Assembly (NCBI GenBank): GCA_000634215.1
Contig: JFLX01000001.1
Span: forward strand, 124,001 to 188,000
Reading direction: 5' to 3'
DNA length: 64,000 nt
From: Prochlorococcus sp. scB243_495L20
GTDB taxonomy: Bacteria > Cyanobacteriota > Cyanobacteriia > PCC-6307 > Cyanobiaceae
Part shown: positions 17,655-26,301 of the stretch, piece by piece
Position numbering within the stretch: position 1 is the first letter of the stretch
Layout: every line of letters starts with the position of its first letter
Program-made: the position numbers and the translations under genes
Notes under the pieces: generated by a model
The model's input: the letters and a program-made list of their open reading frames with translations, nothing else
Databases searched by the model: none
Told to the model about the DNA's origin: nothing

Positions 17655-18197
17655 GTGAGAAATTCATTACCAAAAATTTCTGGTCCATGGAAATTAATGC
17701 TGCTTGGGGATGGAAGTCCAACTAGACATTTACAGCTTTTAACTAATCAAGAGACGAAAATTAAATTAATTTCAATGCAAATAGATCCTCTATTCATCGC
17801 AGAGGGACCTAAAGAATTAAATCAGTTAAATGGACCTTTAATTAGAAGACAAGTATGGATTAAAAACAATAATAAAAACCTAGCATGGGCTGAAAGTTGG
17901 TGGAATGCAGAACAAGTGAATGAAAATTTAAAGGCCAAAGAAGAACCAATATGGAAGAATTTGACACAAGACAGATCAGAATTGTTTAGAGAAGTTGATC
18001 GAATTTCACTTGTTAATTCAAATTGGTTAGAGGATCAATTTTGTTTTAAAGGTCCATTCTGGTCAAGAAATTATAGATTTTTTCGAGACAAAAAGCCCCT
18101 AACAATTATTAGAGAAGTATTCAATCCACATTTAGAAAGTTTATTAGGCTATTCAGGAATTAAAGAATTTACGAAACTATACTCTTCTTCTTCTTGA
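17655..18197 (+). CDS. Chorismate lyase-like protein (DUF98/UbiC-type), start uncertain
   Basis: From the GTG at 17655 the product is 180 residues. It contains PWKLMLLGDGSPTRHLQLLT near residue 11, a conserved block of the cyanobacterial chorismate-pyruvate lyase family, and later LIRRQVWIK and AESWWNAEQVN. These enzymes release 4-hydroxybenzoate from chorismate for plastoquinone head-group synthesis. The conserved block starts unusually close to the N-terminus. The frame is open back to 17589 and would add residues such as LFKSPKILWEEKASTFLV, but only CTG (17592) or ATT (17622) could start it, so a non-canonical start is possible. The last 21 bases overlap the convergent gene at 18177. Confidence 0.75.
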   Translation: MRNSLPKISGPWKLMLLGDGSPTRHLQLLTNQETKIKLISMQIDPLFIAEGPKELNQLNGPLIRRQVWIKNNNKNLAWAESWWNAEQVNENLKAKEEPIWKNLTQDRSELFREVDRISLVNSNWLEDQFCFKGPFWSRNYRFFRDKKPLTIIREVFNPHLESLLGYSGIKEFTKLYSSSS

Positions 18198-18740
18198 TCT
18201 GGGAAGATTTCTTGATTGTAATTGAACTTGTTGATTTGATTGATCTCTCGAAGTATTAATCTCTTTTTCTGAAGCTCTTTGCCAGCTTTCAACTTTGAAA
18301 TCCATTTCATCTGGCCAATCTTCGTCCTTACTCTCTTTCACGTAAGGTAATTTTTTTTGCTCAGTTGTCTGTAAATTTTTTGGTTGCCTTAAAGATATTG
18401 CTTCTAAGGGTCTTTTTGAGTGCTGTTTAGCAGATTCATAAGAATTTGATTCTCTGGAAAATGTCTTAATATCCCTGTTATCATCGTAAAAATTCTCATC
18501 ATTCCAATCATCATTATCTTCATCAAAAAATAAATCCACTTTTTCAGATACCCATCGTCCTACTTTTTTAACACTCTTACTTGTTATTCCTTGAAAATCT
18601 GAGTTCCTTCTTTTTCCTGGCCTGGCTCCAGATACTCCATCAACAAATTGTCTTCCAGTTTCGAAAATTTTATCAACCTGTTTATCAACAATATTTTTAT
18701 CAAAACTATTTCTAAGATTTCTAATTCTCCTTGAATCCAT
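18177..18740 (-). CDS. Charged hypothetical protein
   Basis: A 187-residue hydrophilic protein with no recognised domain. The N-terminal 70 residues are basic and helical (SRRIRNLRNSFDKNIVDKQV, then SGARPGKRRNSDF), a central acidic patch reads FFDEDNDDWNDENFYDDN, and the C-terminus is Gln/Arg rich, ending RSRRRRV. No membrane helix or signal peptide is seen. Acidic and basic low-complexity tracts suggest a partly disordered nucleic-acid or protein-binding role, but I would not name one. Its 3' end overlaps the convergent chorismate-lyase-like gene by 21 bases across a CTT repeat. A sprT-like gene lies upstream on the same strand. Confidence 0.68.
   Translation of the reverse strand: MDSRRIRNLRNSFDKNIVDKQVDKIFETGRQFVDGVSGARPGKRRNSDFQGITSKSVKKVGRWVSEKVDLFFDEDNDDWNDENFYDDNRDIKTFSRESNSYESAKQHSKRPLEAISLRQPKNLQTTEQKKLPYVKESKDEDWPDEMDFKVESWQRASEKEINTSRDQSNQQVQLQSRNLPRSRRRRV
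18184..18195. repeat. Short CTT triplet repeat in convergent gene overlap
   Basis: Four perfect CTT units lie where the 3' ends of the two convergent genes overlap. They encode a Ser run in the plus-strand protein and an Arg run in the minus-strand one. Triplet slippage would lengthen or shorten both tails together without breaking either frame. Confidence 0.7.
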
Positions 18741-18821
18741 AAATTATTGTGCTTTTAAAAATAAACTACATTAAAAAAATAAATAATTCCAAATATAGAT
18801 ACAAAAACACATCTTATATTT

Positions 18822-19349
18822 TTAATCAAACAAAATTACACACTTTTTATTCCATGATCCATTAAAGAAATTTACACAACATTTTTTACAAGCAATATTC
18901 TTTATCCTTTTCCTATAGAAAAATTTCTCACCACAATTTTGGCAAGTTCCTATGTATTTTAATTCTCTCCTTTCAATAGGAAATGAGTGCCTCACAGAAA
19001 TTTGAAAATTCTTCTCTTTCTTATTAATTTCATTCATCTTTTCTAAGAAATTTGGACCATGTATCTCATTTTTTTTTAATATCCGATCTACCCATGCATG
19101 AATCATTTCATGACATAAAGTACTGTTTATTTCATTAGTAGATAATTTACTCAAAATAGGTTTCGATAAGATAATTTCAGAATCTACAAGACCATTAATT
19201 CTTTTTCTTTTATAAAAACCAGCAGTGGTTTTTAATCTATTATCACTCCATCTAACTTTTATTAAAGGTTGATTATTAACCGCTAAAGAATTTTCAAAAT
19301 ATTGGCTATTAAATTTGTGAAATAAAGGTAAAAGAGGAATTACAGTCAT
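18822..19349 (-). CDS. SprT-like zinc metalloprotease-fold protein
   Basis: A 175-residue SprT-family protein. The zinc site is CHEMIHAWVD, with HEMIH at about residues 80-84, and a later His in EIHGPNF fits the third ligand. A C-terminal zinc ribbon follows: GTCQNCGEKF then ACKKCC. This order matches bacterial SprT and the SprT domain of eukaryotic Spartan/SPRTN, which cleaves DNA-protein crosslinks; bacterial function is less clear. It ends 81 bases before the minus-strand unknown and is divergent from the NTF2-like gene by 85 bases. Confidence 0.87.
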   Translation of the reverse strand: MTVIPLLPLFHKFNSQYFENSLAVNNQPLIKVRWSDNRLKTTAGFYKRKRINGLVDSEIILSKPILSKLSTNEINSTLCHEMIHAWVDRILKKNEIHGPNFLEKMNEINKKEKNFQISVRHSFPIERRELKYIGTCQNCGEKFFYRKRIKNIACKKCCVNFFNGSWNKKCVILFD

Positions 19350-19434
19350 TATGGATTAAAATTAGTATTATTTTGACAAAAAAAGCCATCAAAAACGATT
19401 TCTTTTCTTAAAGTAATAGAAAAATCAAATCAAC

Positions 19435-19854
19435 ATGGATGCAACACTAGTTAAAGATATAGGAATTAAAGCACTACTAGTTGGCGGAGCTGTACTAGTT
19501 TCTTTTTGGACTTTTAATGCTGTCAAATTAGTTATAAGCGCCAGAGGAATTAATCCTTTAGTAAGAAAGTTTTTTGATCAAATAGCTGCTGGCAGAATTG
19601 ATGCAGCTTATGGTTTGACTACAAAAACTTATAAAACTCATGTGAAGCGCCAAGACTTTCTTAAATTTTTAGCTAGTTTAAATCTCAATAAATACAGAAA
19701 TTTAAAATCAGGAAGACCTAGAGTCCAAGAAGATCAAATCATAATAACTTTGAATTTAAAATCAGAAGATAAACAAGATGAGCTCCCATTAGATTTTACT
19801 TTTACAAAAACTGACAATGATTGGAAAATAGACAGAATAGCAAAAGTGAATTAA
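19435..19854 (+). CDS. Membrane-anchored NTF2-like (DUF4864-type) protein
   Basis: A 139-residue protein. Residues about 10-32 form one hydrophobic segment (ALLVGGAVLVSFWTFNAVKLVI), giving an N-terminal anchor. The rest looks like an NTF2-like alpha+beta cone: VRKFFDQIAAGRIDAAYGLT, a helix-rich middle, then strands ending DFTFTKTDNDWKIDRI. Such domains bind small ligands or act as scaffolds; no catalytic residues can be inferred. The DUF4864 label is from pattern memory and tentative. The DNA ligase gene follows 9 bases later, but I see no functional tie. Confidence 0.68.
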   Translation: MDATLVKDIGIKALLVGGAVLVSFWTFNAVKLVISARGINPLVRKFFDQIAAGRIDAAYGLTTKTYKTHVKRQDFLKFLASLNLNKYRNLKSGRPRVQEDQIIITLNLKSEDKQDELPLDFTFTKTDNDWKIDRIAKVN

Positions 19855-19863
19855 TAATTTCTT

Positions 19864-21192
19864 GTGAGGCAAAAAGAATTGTATAAAGAAGAGATAATAC
19901 ATCAATTAGAATTACATCCAAGTAGATTAGATAAAGAAAAAATCATTTCAGAAGCAATGGAAAAAGGTTTAGATGATTTTTTTGAAGGAATCCGTATGGC
20001 ACTTGATCCATTAGTAACTTTTGGTGTAAAAATTGTTCCTGAAAAAGAGAATGAAAAAAGTCAAAATTTTTTATGGAAAGATTTTAGGGTATTAGCCAAT
20101 AAGCTTATTCAAAGAGAACTTACTGGTCACGCTGCTCGCGATGCAATTATTACGGCTATGGAATCTGCCAAAAAAGAAGAGTGGAATGGATTTTATAGAC
20201 GAGTTTTAATTAAAGATCTTAGATGTGGTGTATCTGAAAAAACAATTAACAAAATAGCCAAGAAATTTCCTAAATATGCGATTCCTATTTTTTCATGTCC
20301 CTTAGCTCATGACAGTGCAAATCATGAAAAAAAAATGATAGGAAAAAAGCAAATTGAAATCAAATTAGATGGAGTGCGAGTCTTAACTATTATTAGACAA
20401 AATAAAGTAGAAATGTTTTCTCGTAATGGGAAACAATTCCATAATTTTGGTCATATTATCTCAGAAATAGAAAACGTGTTAAAAAAAGATCCTGTACCCA
20501 ATGACTTAGTCCTAGATGGTGAAGTAATGAGTGCTAACTTTCAGGATTTAATGAAACAGGTTCATAGAAAAGATGGCAAACAAACAAAAGACGCAGTTCT
20601 CCACCTATTTGACTTATGTCCCCTAGAAAACTTCCAAAAAGGGAGATGGAACACTAGTCAAACAGCAAGAAGTTTATTAGTAAAAGAATGGGTAGCAAAA
20701 CATTCTATGCTTCTAAGACATGTAAAAACACTTGAATGGGAAAATGTAGATCTCGACACCACTGAGGGACAAAAAAGATTTGTAGAGCTAAATAAAGCTG
20801 CCGTGGAAGGTGGATATGAAGGAGTAATGATTAAAGATCCTGATGCTATTTATGAATGTAAAAGAACACACAGTTGGTTAAAAGCAAAACCCTTCATTGA
20901 AGTCACTTTAAAGGTTGTATCGGTTGAGGAAGGAACAGGTCGCAATAAAGGCCGACTAGGAGCTGTCCTAGTAGAAGGGGAAGATGATGGGTATGAATAC
21001 AGTCTTAGTTGTGGAAGCGGATTTAGTGATATCCAACGTCAAGAATATTGGTCAAAACGGAGTCATCTTATAGGTCAACTTGTAGAAATCAGAGCTGATG
21101 CCAAAACGAAATCCAAGGATGCGGTAACTTTTAGTCTTAGATTTCCTAGATTCAAATGCTTTAGAGGATTTAAAGCTGGAGAAAAAGTTTAA
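19864..21192 (+). CDS. ATP-dependent DNA ligase
   Basis: A 442-residue ATP-dependent ligase starting at GTG. The nucleotidyltransferase motifs run in order: motif I IEIKLDGVR with the AMP-accepting lysine near 167, motif III VLDGEVM near 217, motif IV YEGVMIKDP near 316, and motif V SWLKAKPF; the OB-fold follows with LVEIRADA and LRFPRFKCFR at the end. The N-terminal domain has RELTGHAAR and RRVLIKDLRCGVS, which recall T4-type phage ligases. Bacteria replicate with NAD-dependent LigA, so this is an accessory repair or phage-derived ligase. It seals nicks in DNA. No NHEJ partner (Ku) lies nearby. Confidence 0.93.
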   Translation: MRQKELYKEEIIHQLELHPSRLDKEKIISEAMEKGLDDFFEGIRMALDPLVTFGVKIVPEKENEKSQNFLWKDFRVLANKLIQRELTGHAARDAIITAMESAKKEEWNGFYRRVLIKDLRCGVSEKTINKIAKKFPKYAIPIFSCPLAHDSANHEKKMIGKKQIEIKLDGVRVLTIIRQNKVEMFSRNGKQFHNFGHIISEIENVLKKDPVPNDLVLDGEVMSANFQDLMKQVHRKDGKQTKDAVLHLFDLCPLENFQKGRWNTSQTARSLLVKEWVAKHSMLLRHVKTLEWENVDLDTTEGQKRFVELNKAAVEGGYEGVMIKDPDAIYECKRTHSWLKAKPFIEVTLKVVSVEEGTGRNKGRLGAVLVEGEDDGYEYSLSCGSGFSDIQRQEYWSKRSHLIGQLVEIRADAKTKSKDAVTFSLRFPRFKCFRGFKAGEKV

Positions 21193-21309
21193 ATTTTAAA
21201 AAATAATACTCAACAAAGTAGTCAAAGAAAAATGTGGTTTTTAAATAAAAAAAATTAAGAACTTGGCTATAAAATATAGGAATAATTATCAGGACTTTTT
21301 GAGAGACTT

Positions 21310-21462
21310 ATGACGAATAAAAAAGTTTTCAACTTCATAAAAACACCTTGTGGACAGGCAAAATATGTCGAATTAGAGGCCAACAAAACCTTAATAGGTA
21401 AATTTAGACTGTTGTGGTTTATCTTAATTGCATCAATTAGAGATTGGAATATTAAAGAGTAG
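21310..21462 (+). CDS. Possible small protein, 50 residues
   Basis: A short ATG frame of 51 codons in the gap between the ligase and the convergent TVP38 gene. The product starts MTNKKVFNFIKTPCGQAKYVE, includes a hydrophobic patch LLWFILIASI at about residues 34-43 and ends in RDWNIKE. No family is recognised. The codons look like those of neighbouring genes (AT-rich third positions), and GAGAG lies 5 bases upstream as a weak ribosome-binding site. It stops 4 bases before the convergent stop at 21467, leaving no room for other elements. It may be real; conservation in relatives would decide. Confidence 0.45.
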   Translation: MTNKKVFNFIKTPCGQAKYVELEANKTLIGKFRLLWFILIASIRDWNIKE

Positions 21463-21466
21463 ATTC

Positions 21467-22063
21467 TTAAGATTTTTCAAAATATTCTCTGGAGTATTTC
21501 GCTGAGAAATATACAACTAAAAAAGTTGAAATAATTCCAATACTAGTAATATATAAATTATTTGGTGATTGCACATTTTTTAACTCCTGAATACTTTTTG
21601 CCAAACTACCTATTGAGCAATAAAGAAAAGTGCCTGGAATTATTCCAATAAGGCCAAGAGCGAAATCTCTAAATTTAACATTATTCAAACCATAAAAATA
21701 ATTAAGAATACTGAAGGGAAATATCGGCGATAATCTGGCTAAAAAAATTAATTTAAGTCCGCCTTTTTCTACTACTTTTTCCATCACGCTTAATTTTGGA
21801 TAACGGCTAAAAAGATTTTTTAGCTTTTTTGCAAAAAAACTTTTTGATACAAAAAAAGCAACTAATGCTCCTATGGAAGCGGAAATGAAAACGATAATTG
21901 ATCCTAAATATGAACCATATAAAAAACCTGATAATAAAGATAACCAAGAGGCTGGAAGTATTAATAAAACAATTAAAATATAAATACAAACAAACGAAAA
22001 GATCCCAAAACCAGTATTAAAAAAAAAAGACAAATTATAAATATTTTCAAGAAATATATTCAT
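21467..22063 (-). CDS. TVP38/TMEM64 (DedA-like) membrane protein
   Basis: From the ATG at 22063 the product is 198 residues; a TTG two codons earlier overlaps the valS stop and is also possible. It is an integral membrane protein with segments near FVCIYILIVLLILPASW, LSGFLYGSYLGSIIVFISASIGALVAFFVS, a central amphipathic stretch with FLARLSPIFPFSILNYFYGLNNV, LGLIGIIPGTFLYCSIG, and a last helix YITSIGIISTFLVVYF. The LARLSPIFPF-(x)n-GIIPGTF pair is the family signature (SNARE-associated/VTT domain). These proteins are thought to move or scramble lipids; the substrate here is unknown. It follows valS directly, so translation is probably coupled. Confidence 0.86.
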   Translation of the reverse strand: MNIFLENIYNLSFFFNTGFGIFSFVCIYILIVLLILPASWLSLLSGFLYGSYLGSIIVFISASIGALVAFFVSKSFFAKKLKNLFSRYPKLSVMEKVVEKGGLKLIFLARLSPIFPFSILNYFYGLNNVKFRDFALGLIGIIPGTFLYCSIGSLAKSIQELKNVQSPNNLYITSIGIISTFLVVYFSAKYSREYFEKS

Positions 22064-22065
22064 TC

Positions 22066-24822
22066 TCAATTCAAAAGTTCGAGTTTTTTAGTGATTCTTT
22101 CCTTTTGTACCGAACCCTCATTTAATTTAAATCTGCATTCATCAACAATATCTTTTGGAGCCTTATCAACGAAATTGTTATTAGATAATCTCTTATTTAA
22201 ATTTTCTAATTCAATATTCACCTTTTTTAAATCCTTGGTTAATCTTTCCTTTAATGCATCTATATTTACAAAATCCTGAAAAGGTAAGTAAACCTCTAAA
22301 TCACTAATTATCCCGGAAAAAGATTTAGCGAACTCTTTTTTATCAACAGCATTAGTTTTAAAAATAAATACTTCAGATGATTTAGTTAAGGTTTGAATAT
22401 CATCAACTAAAGTTTTTAAAAAATCAATCAATTCATCATTGTCTGAAATTAAATATACAGGACTTTTTTCTGATGGCTTAAGACCTAATTCAGCTCTCAA
22501 ATTTCTAATCAGCCTAATAATTTCAAAGAGTTGCTGAAAGGAATTATCAAGCTTATTATCAACAAATTTATTTTCGTGAATTGGCCATTTTTGAAGAGAT
22601 AATAATGCATTATCTGGTTTTAGTTGCAACACATGCCAAAGTTCCTCAGTAATGTGCGGCATAAAAGGATGAATCATTACCAAAATATCATTGAGCACTT
22701 TTATTAAAACTTTTTCAGATATTTGTCTATTTTTAGTCTCTTTATTATTAAACCTTTGTTTAGCAAATTCTACATACCAGTCACAAAAATCATTCCACGT
22801 AAATTCATATAGAAGTTTCGCAGATTCTCCCAATTTATATTCTGTCAACAAAGCAGCGACTTTTATATTTACCTGATTCAATTTCGATAAAATCCACTTA
22901 TCACATAACTCTAAAGAAGTTTCATCACTCTCATTAAGCGAATAATTATTATTAGAAGTTTTATTAATTAACACAAATTTAGTTGCATTCCATAATTTAT
23001 TCGCAAAATTTCTTGAAGCTTCAACGGTTGAAGATGTATCTTTTTTCCTATCAAAATCAAGCCGGATATCTTGTCCAGCGCCTGCAACTTCTCGAATTAA
23101 AGCAAATCGTAAAGCATCAGAACCATATTTATCAATTAATAGTATTGGATCAATACCATTACCTGAACTTTTACTCATTTTTTTATTGTTTTCATCTCGC
23201 ACTAGACCATGAATATAAACATCCCTAAAAGGAATATTCTTTGTAAAAGTATTCCCCATCATTGTCATTCTTGCCACCCAGAAGAAAATAATATCGAAAC
23301 CAGTAACAAGAACACTATTTGGATACCATTTTTTAAAATCAGGATTATTTATATTTGGCCAACCAAGGGTTGAAAAAGGCCACAAGCCACTTGAAAACCA
23401 TGTATCCAAAACATCTTTATCACGAACCAATTTAATATTTAATCCAAATTTTTTATTAGCTTCGATTAAGGCATCCTCTTCATTTCTTGCAACGATATAT
23501 GGAGTATTTTGTTCTATTGATTCTTGAGATTCATCTAAAACATACCATGCCGGTATTTGGTGCCCCCACCACAATTGCCGACTGATACACCAATCATTAA
23601 TATTCTCTAACCAATCCTTATAAACTTTCTCCCAGCGTGGAGGGATAAACGATGGTTTTTTATAATCAATTTCATTAAGACATCCTTGTGATATATCATC
23701 CATTTTCAAAAACCATTGTGTTGACAATAAAGGTTCAATTGGCACCTTGCCTCTATCAGAAAAAGGAACAGTATGTTTATAATCCTCTATCTTTGTCAGC
23801 AGGCCTAAATTATCCAATTCCTTGATAATTTTCTTTCTAGCGTCATATCTATCTAAATTTTGAAAAATACCTGCATTAATATTTAAAGTTCCATCTTTGT
23901 TCATTACATTAATCTGTTTTAAATTATGCCTTTTTCCTATTGCGAAATCATTTGGATCATGAGCTGGAGTAACCTTCACACAACCCGTACCAAAATCTTT
24001 ATCAACATGTGAATCAGCGATAATAGGTATTTCTCTATCAACGAAAGGAACTTTTACTTTGAGTCCAATAAATTCTTTATACCTATCATCATCAGGATTA
24101 ACTGCCACAGCAGTATCACCCAAAAGAGTTTCTGGTCTTGTTGTTGCAACTTCTAAGTACTTATCTAAGTATTCACCACTTTCAGAAATTAAAGGGTATT
24201 TAAAATGCCATAAATGACCATTTACTTCTTGCATTTCAACTTCAAGATCACTTACGGCAGATTGAGATTGAGGGCACCAATTAACCAAATATTCGCCTCT
24301 ATAAATTAAATTCTTTTTATAAAGAATATTAAAAGCCTCAATAACTGCTTCATTTAATTTTTGATCAAGAGTAAATCTTTCTCGAGTCCAGTCAACTGAA
24401 TATCCTATCCTTTTTAATTGAGAAACTATTCTTCCACCACTTTGTTCTTTCCAGTTCCATGCTCTTTTAAGAAATTCATCTCTTCCAATATCCTCGCTTG
24501 TTTTGCCTTCACTTTTTAATTGTTTTTCGAGAATAGTTTGAACAGCTATTGAAGCATGATCAGTTCCCGGTAAACACAAAACATTCTTACCTAACAGTCT
24601 TTGAAAACGTACTACAACATCTATCAAAGCCGTATTAAATGCATGCCCCATATGCAAAGATCCAGTTACATTTGGTGGCGGAATGACAACACAAAAAGGC
24701 TCACCATCATCCTCAGGGTTAGGACTAAACGCCTTTAGACTTTCCCATTTTTCTTGCCACTTTTTCTCTACTTCAAAAGGTGAATAATTCTCTAAAGATA
24801 ATTGATCATTCATCTCTGTCAT
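22066..24822 (-). CDS. valS: Valyl-tRNA synthetase
   Basis: A 918-residue class I synthetase of normal length. The HIGH motif appears as SLHMGHAF near residue 55-62, the KMSKS loop as KKMSKSSGNGIDP near residue 555, and the CP1 editing domain carries TTRPETLLGDTAVAVNP. The C-terminus has the anticodon-binding helices and a final coiled-coil arm (LNKRLSNNNFVDKAP). It charges tRNA-Val; the tRNA-Val(UAC) gene lies about 450 bases upstream on the same strand. The start could also be the second Met three codons in (24813). Confidence 0.98.
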   Translation of the reverse strand: MTEMNDQLSLENYSPFEVEKKWQEKWESLKAFSPNPEDDGEPFCVVIPPPNVTGSLHMGHAFNTALIDVVVRFQRLLGKNVLCLPGTDHASIAVQTILEKQLKSEGKTSEDIGRDEFLKRAWNWKEQSGGRIVSQLKRIGYSVDWTRERFTLDQKLNEAVIEAFNILYKKNLIYRGEYLVNWCPQSQSAVSDLEVEMQEVNGHLWHFKYPLISESGEYLDKYLEVATTRPETLLGDTAVAVNPDDDRYKEFIGLKVKVPFVDREIPIIADSHVDKDFGTGCVKVTPAHDPNDFAIGKRHNLKQINVMNKDGTLNINAGIFQNLDRYDARKKIIKELDNLGLLTKIEDYKHTVPFSDRGKVPIEPLLSTQWFLKMDDISQGCLNEIDYKKPSFIPPRWEKVYKDWLENINDWCISRQLWWGHQIPAWYVLDESQESIEQNTPYIVARNEEDALIEANKKFGLNIKLVRDKDVLDTWFSSGLWPFSTLGWPNINNPDFKKWYPNSVLVTGFDIIFFWVARMTMMGNTFTKNIPFRDVYIHGLVRDENNKKMSKSSGNGIDPILLIDKYGSDALRFALIREVAGAGQDIRLDFDRKKDTSSTVEASRNFANKLWNATKFVLINKTSNNNYSLNESDETSLELCDKWILSKLNQVNIKVAALLTEYKLGESAKLLYEFTWNDFCDWYVEFAKQRFNNKETKNRQISEKVLIKVLNDILVMIHPFMPHITEELWHVLQLKPDNALLSLQKWPIHENKFVDNKLDNSFQQLFEIIRLIRNLRAELGLKPSEKSPVYLISDNDELIDFLKTLVDDIQTLTKSSEVFIFKTNAVDKKEFAKSFSGIISDLEVYLPFQDFVNIDALKERLTKDLKKVNIELENLNKRLSNNNFVDKAPKDIVDECRFKLNEGSVQKERITKKLELLN

Positions 24823-24919
24823 GTGTAAATTTTATTTCGATAAACTTTTTGTTTATTTTATCTTGAGAGCAGACAATTAATGAAAATAATATTAGTTTGC
24901 AAAAAAAGACACATCCATT

Positions 24920-25261
24920 TTACAAAAGTTTGAAACCAGAACCACAGGAACAACGTTTTGCGTTTTTTGGTGTTGAAATAAGAAATCCACCACCGCTCAA
25001 ATCACCGTAATAATCTAATTTTAAATCTTTCAGTAAATTAAACTTTTTTGCATCCGCATATAAAGTTACTCCTTCAGTTCTTGAAATAGGGGATCCATTA
25101 CATGTACCTGGCCTTAATTTAATATGCATCCATCCTTCGGAACAATTTTTATCCTCTACCAAATCAATCGACATTTCTCCTGGAGAACCTCCAAAAGAAG
25201 CTTGCCTAGATAGTTCTGAAGCAGCATTTTGACTGATTGAAAGATTGACGATCTCAGTCAT
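24920..25261 (-). CDS. A-type iron-sulfur carrier (IscA/SufA/HesB family)
   Basis: Read from the ATG at 25261 the product is 113 residues, the usual size. Longer reading would run into the tRNA-Val gene, so this start is preferred. The three cysteines of the A-type carrier are present: one in RPGTCNGSP and two in RCSCGSGF close to the C-terminus. The conserved YADAKKFNLL, LDYYGDL and GGGFLISTP segments support the call. These proteins bind Fe-S clusters or iron and deliver them to apoproteins such as photosystem I and ferredoxins. No suf genes are adjacent. The paralogue type cannot be decided by eye. Confidence 0.9.
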   Translation of the reverse strand: MTEIVNLSISQNAASELSRQASFGGSPGEMSIDLVEDKNCSEGWMHIKLRPGTCNGSPISRTEGVTLYADAKKFNLLKDLKLDYYGDLSGGGFLISTPKNAKRCSCGSGFKLL

Positions 25262-25276
25262 TAGAAAAATAATAAA

Positions 25277-25348
<72 letters not shown>

Positions 25349-25446
25349 TTATAATAGATCATTCTAATAGATGAAGTTGAAAAATTTATACTAAGTATTT
25401 AAATATTTCATGATTGAGGCAAAATTTAATTAATAAAATATATCCT

Positions 25447-26301
25447 ATGTCCTCAAACAATAGATATAAATTGGAAAACAATTCCGATTTAGAGACTATA
25501 AATAGTTTTAAAAACTTAATATCTAATATCAAAGCATTAAAAGATAAAACATGGGGCTGTCCATGGCAGAAAATACAGTCTCATATATCGTTGATCCCAT
25601 TTTTGTATGAAGAAAGTAATGAATTTATAGATGCGATATATGAAAAAAATGCAGATAACATGTGTGAGGAGTTAGGAGATCTTTTATTACAAGTCATGCT
25701 TCATGCTGAAATAGGTTACGAAGAAAAAGAATTTACACTAAATAATGTTATAAAAAATCTAAACAAGAAAATTATTAATAGACATCCATATATTTTTAAC
25801 AAAAAAGAAAAAGTATCATTAAAAAAATCACAACAGATTTGGGTAAATATAAAAAATTTAGAGAAAGAAGCGCCTCATATGAAATCTTCAATTAGTAGAA
25901 ATTTAAATTTGAAAATTAAAAATTTACCGCCAACGGTTGGAACAGGTAAAATCACAAATGTTGTTAAAGAACATGGCTTCAAGTGGGAAAGTACTGATGA
26001 GATTTTTAAAAAGTTAGAAGAAGAGATTGATGAATTAAAGGAAGCAATTAAAAGTAAAAATGATTCAGAGATAAAAAATGAATTTGGGGATATTTACTTT
26101 ACCCTTCTTAATCTCTCAAACTTTTTAAAGATCAATCCTGAATCAGCTCTTCAAAAAACTAATATGAAATTTTTAGACAGATTTTCAATCGTCGAAGAGC
26201 ATGCAGGAGATAATATTAAAAAACAAACTCCTAAAGACTTTCAACGGCTTTGGCAAATAGCCAAACAAAAACTGGCGGGAAAAATTCCTAAAAGCAAATG
26301 A
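25447..26301 (+). CDS. mazG: Nucleoside triphosphate pyrophosphohydrolase MazG
   Basis: A 284-residue protein from the ATG at 25447; an upstream TTG at 25414 would add 11 residues but lacks support. Two MazG domains are visible. The first has CPWQKIQSHISLIPFLYEES, with the EExxE-type acidic motif and EELGDLLLQVMLHAEI; the second has KLEEEIDELKEAI and EFGDIYFTLLNLSNF. The family hydrolyses NTPs/dNTPs to monophosphates, clearing abnormal nucleotides or tuning the stringent response. Cyanophages carry a related gene. It overlaps speE by 4 bases and so is likely translationally coupled. Confidence 0.94.
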   Translation: MSSNNRYKLENNSDLETINSFKNLISNIKALKDKTWGCPWQKIQSHISLIPFLYEESNEFIDAIYEKNADNMCEELGDLLLQVMLHAEIGYEEKEFTLNNVIKNLNKKIINRHPYIFNKKEKVSLKKSQQIWVNIKNLEKEAPHMKSSISRNLNLKIKNLPPTVGTGKITNVVKEHGFKWESTDEIFKKLEEEIDELKEAIKSKNDSEIKNEFGDIYFTLLNLSNFLKINPESALQKTNMKFLDRFSIVEEHAGDNIKKQTPKDFQRLWQIAKQKLAGKIPKSK

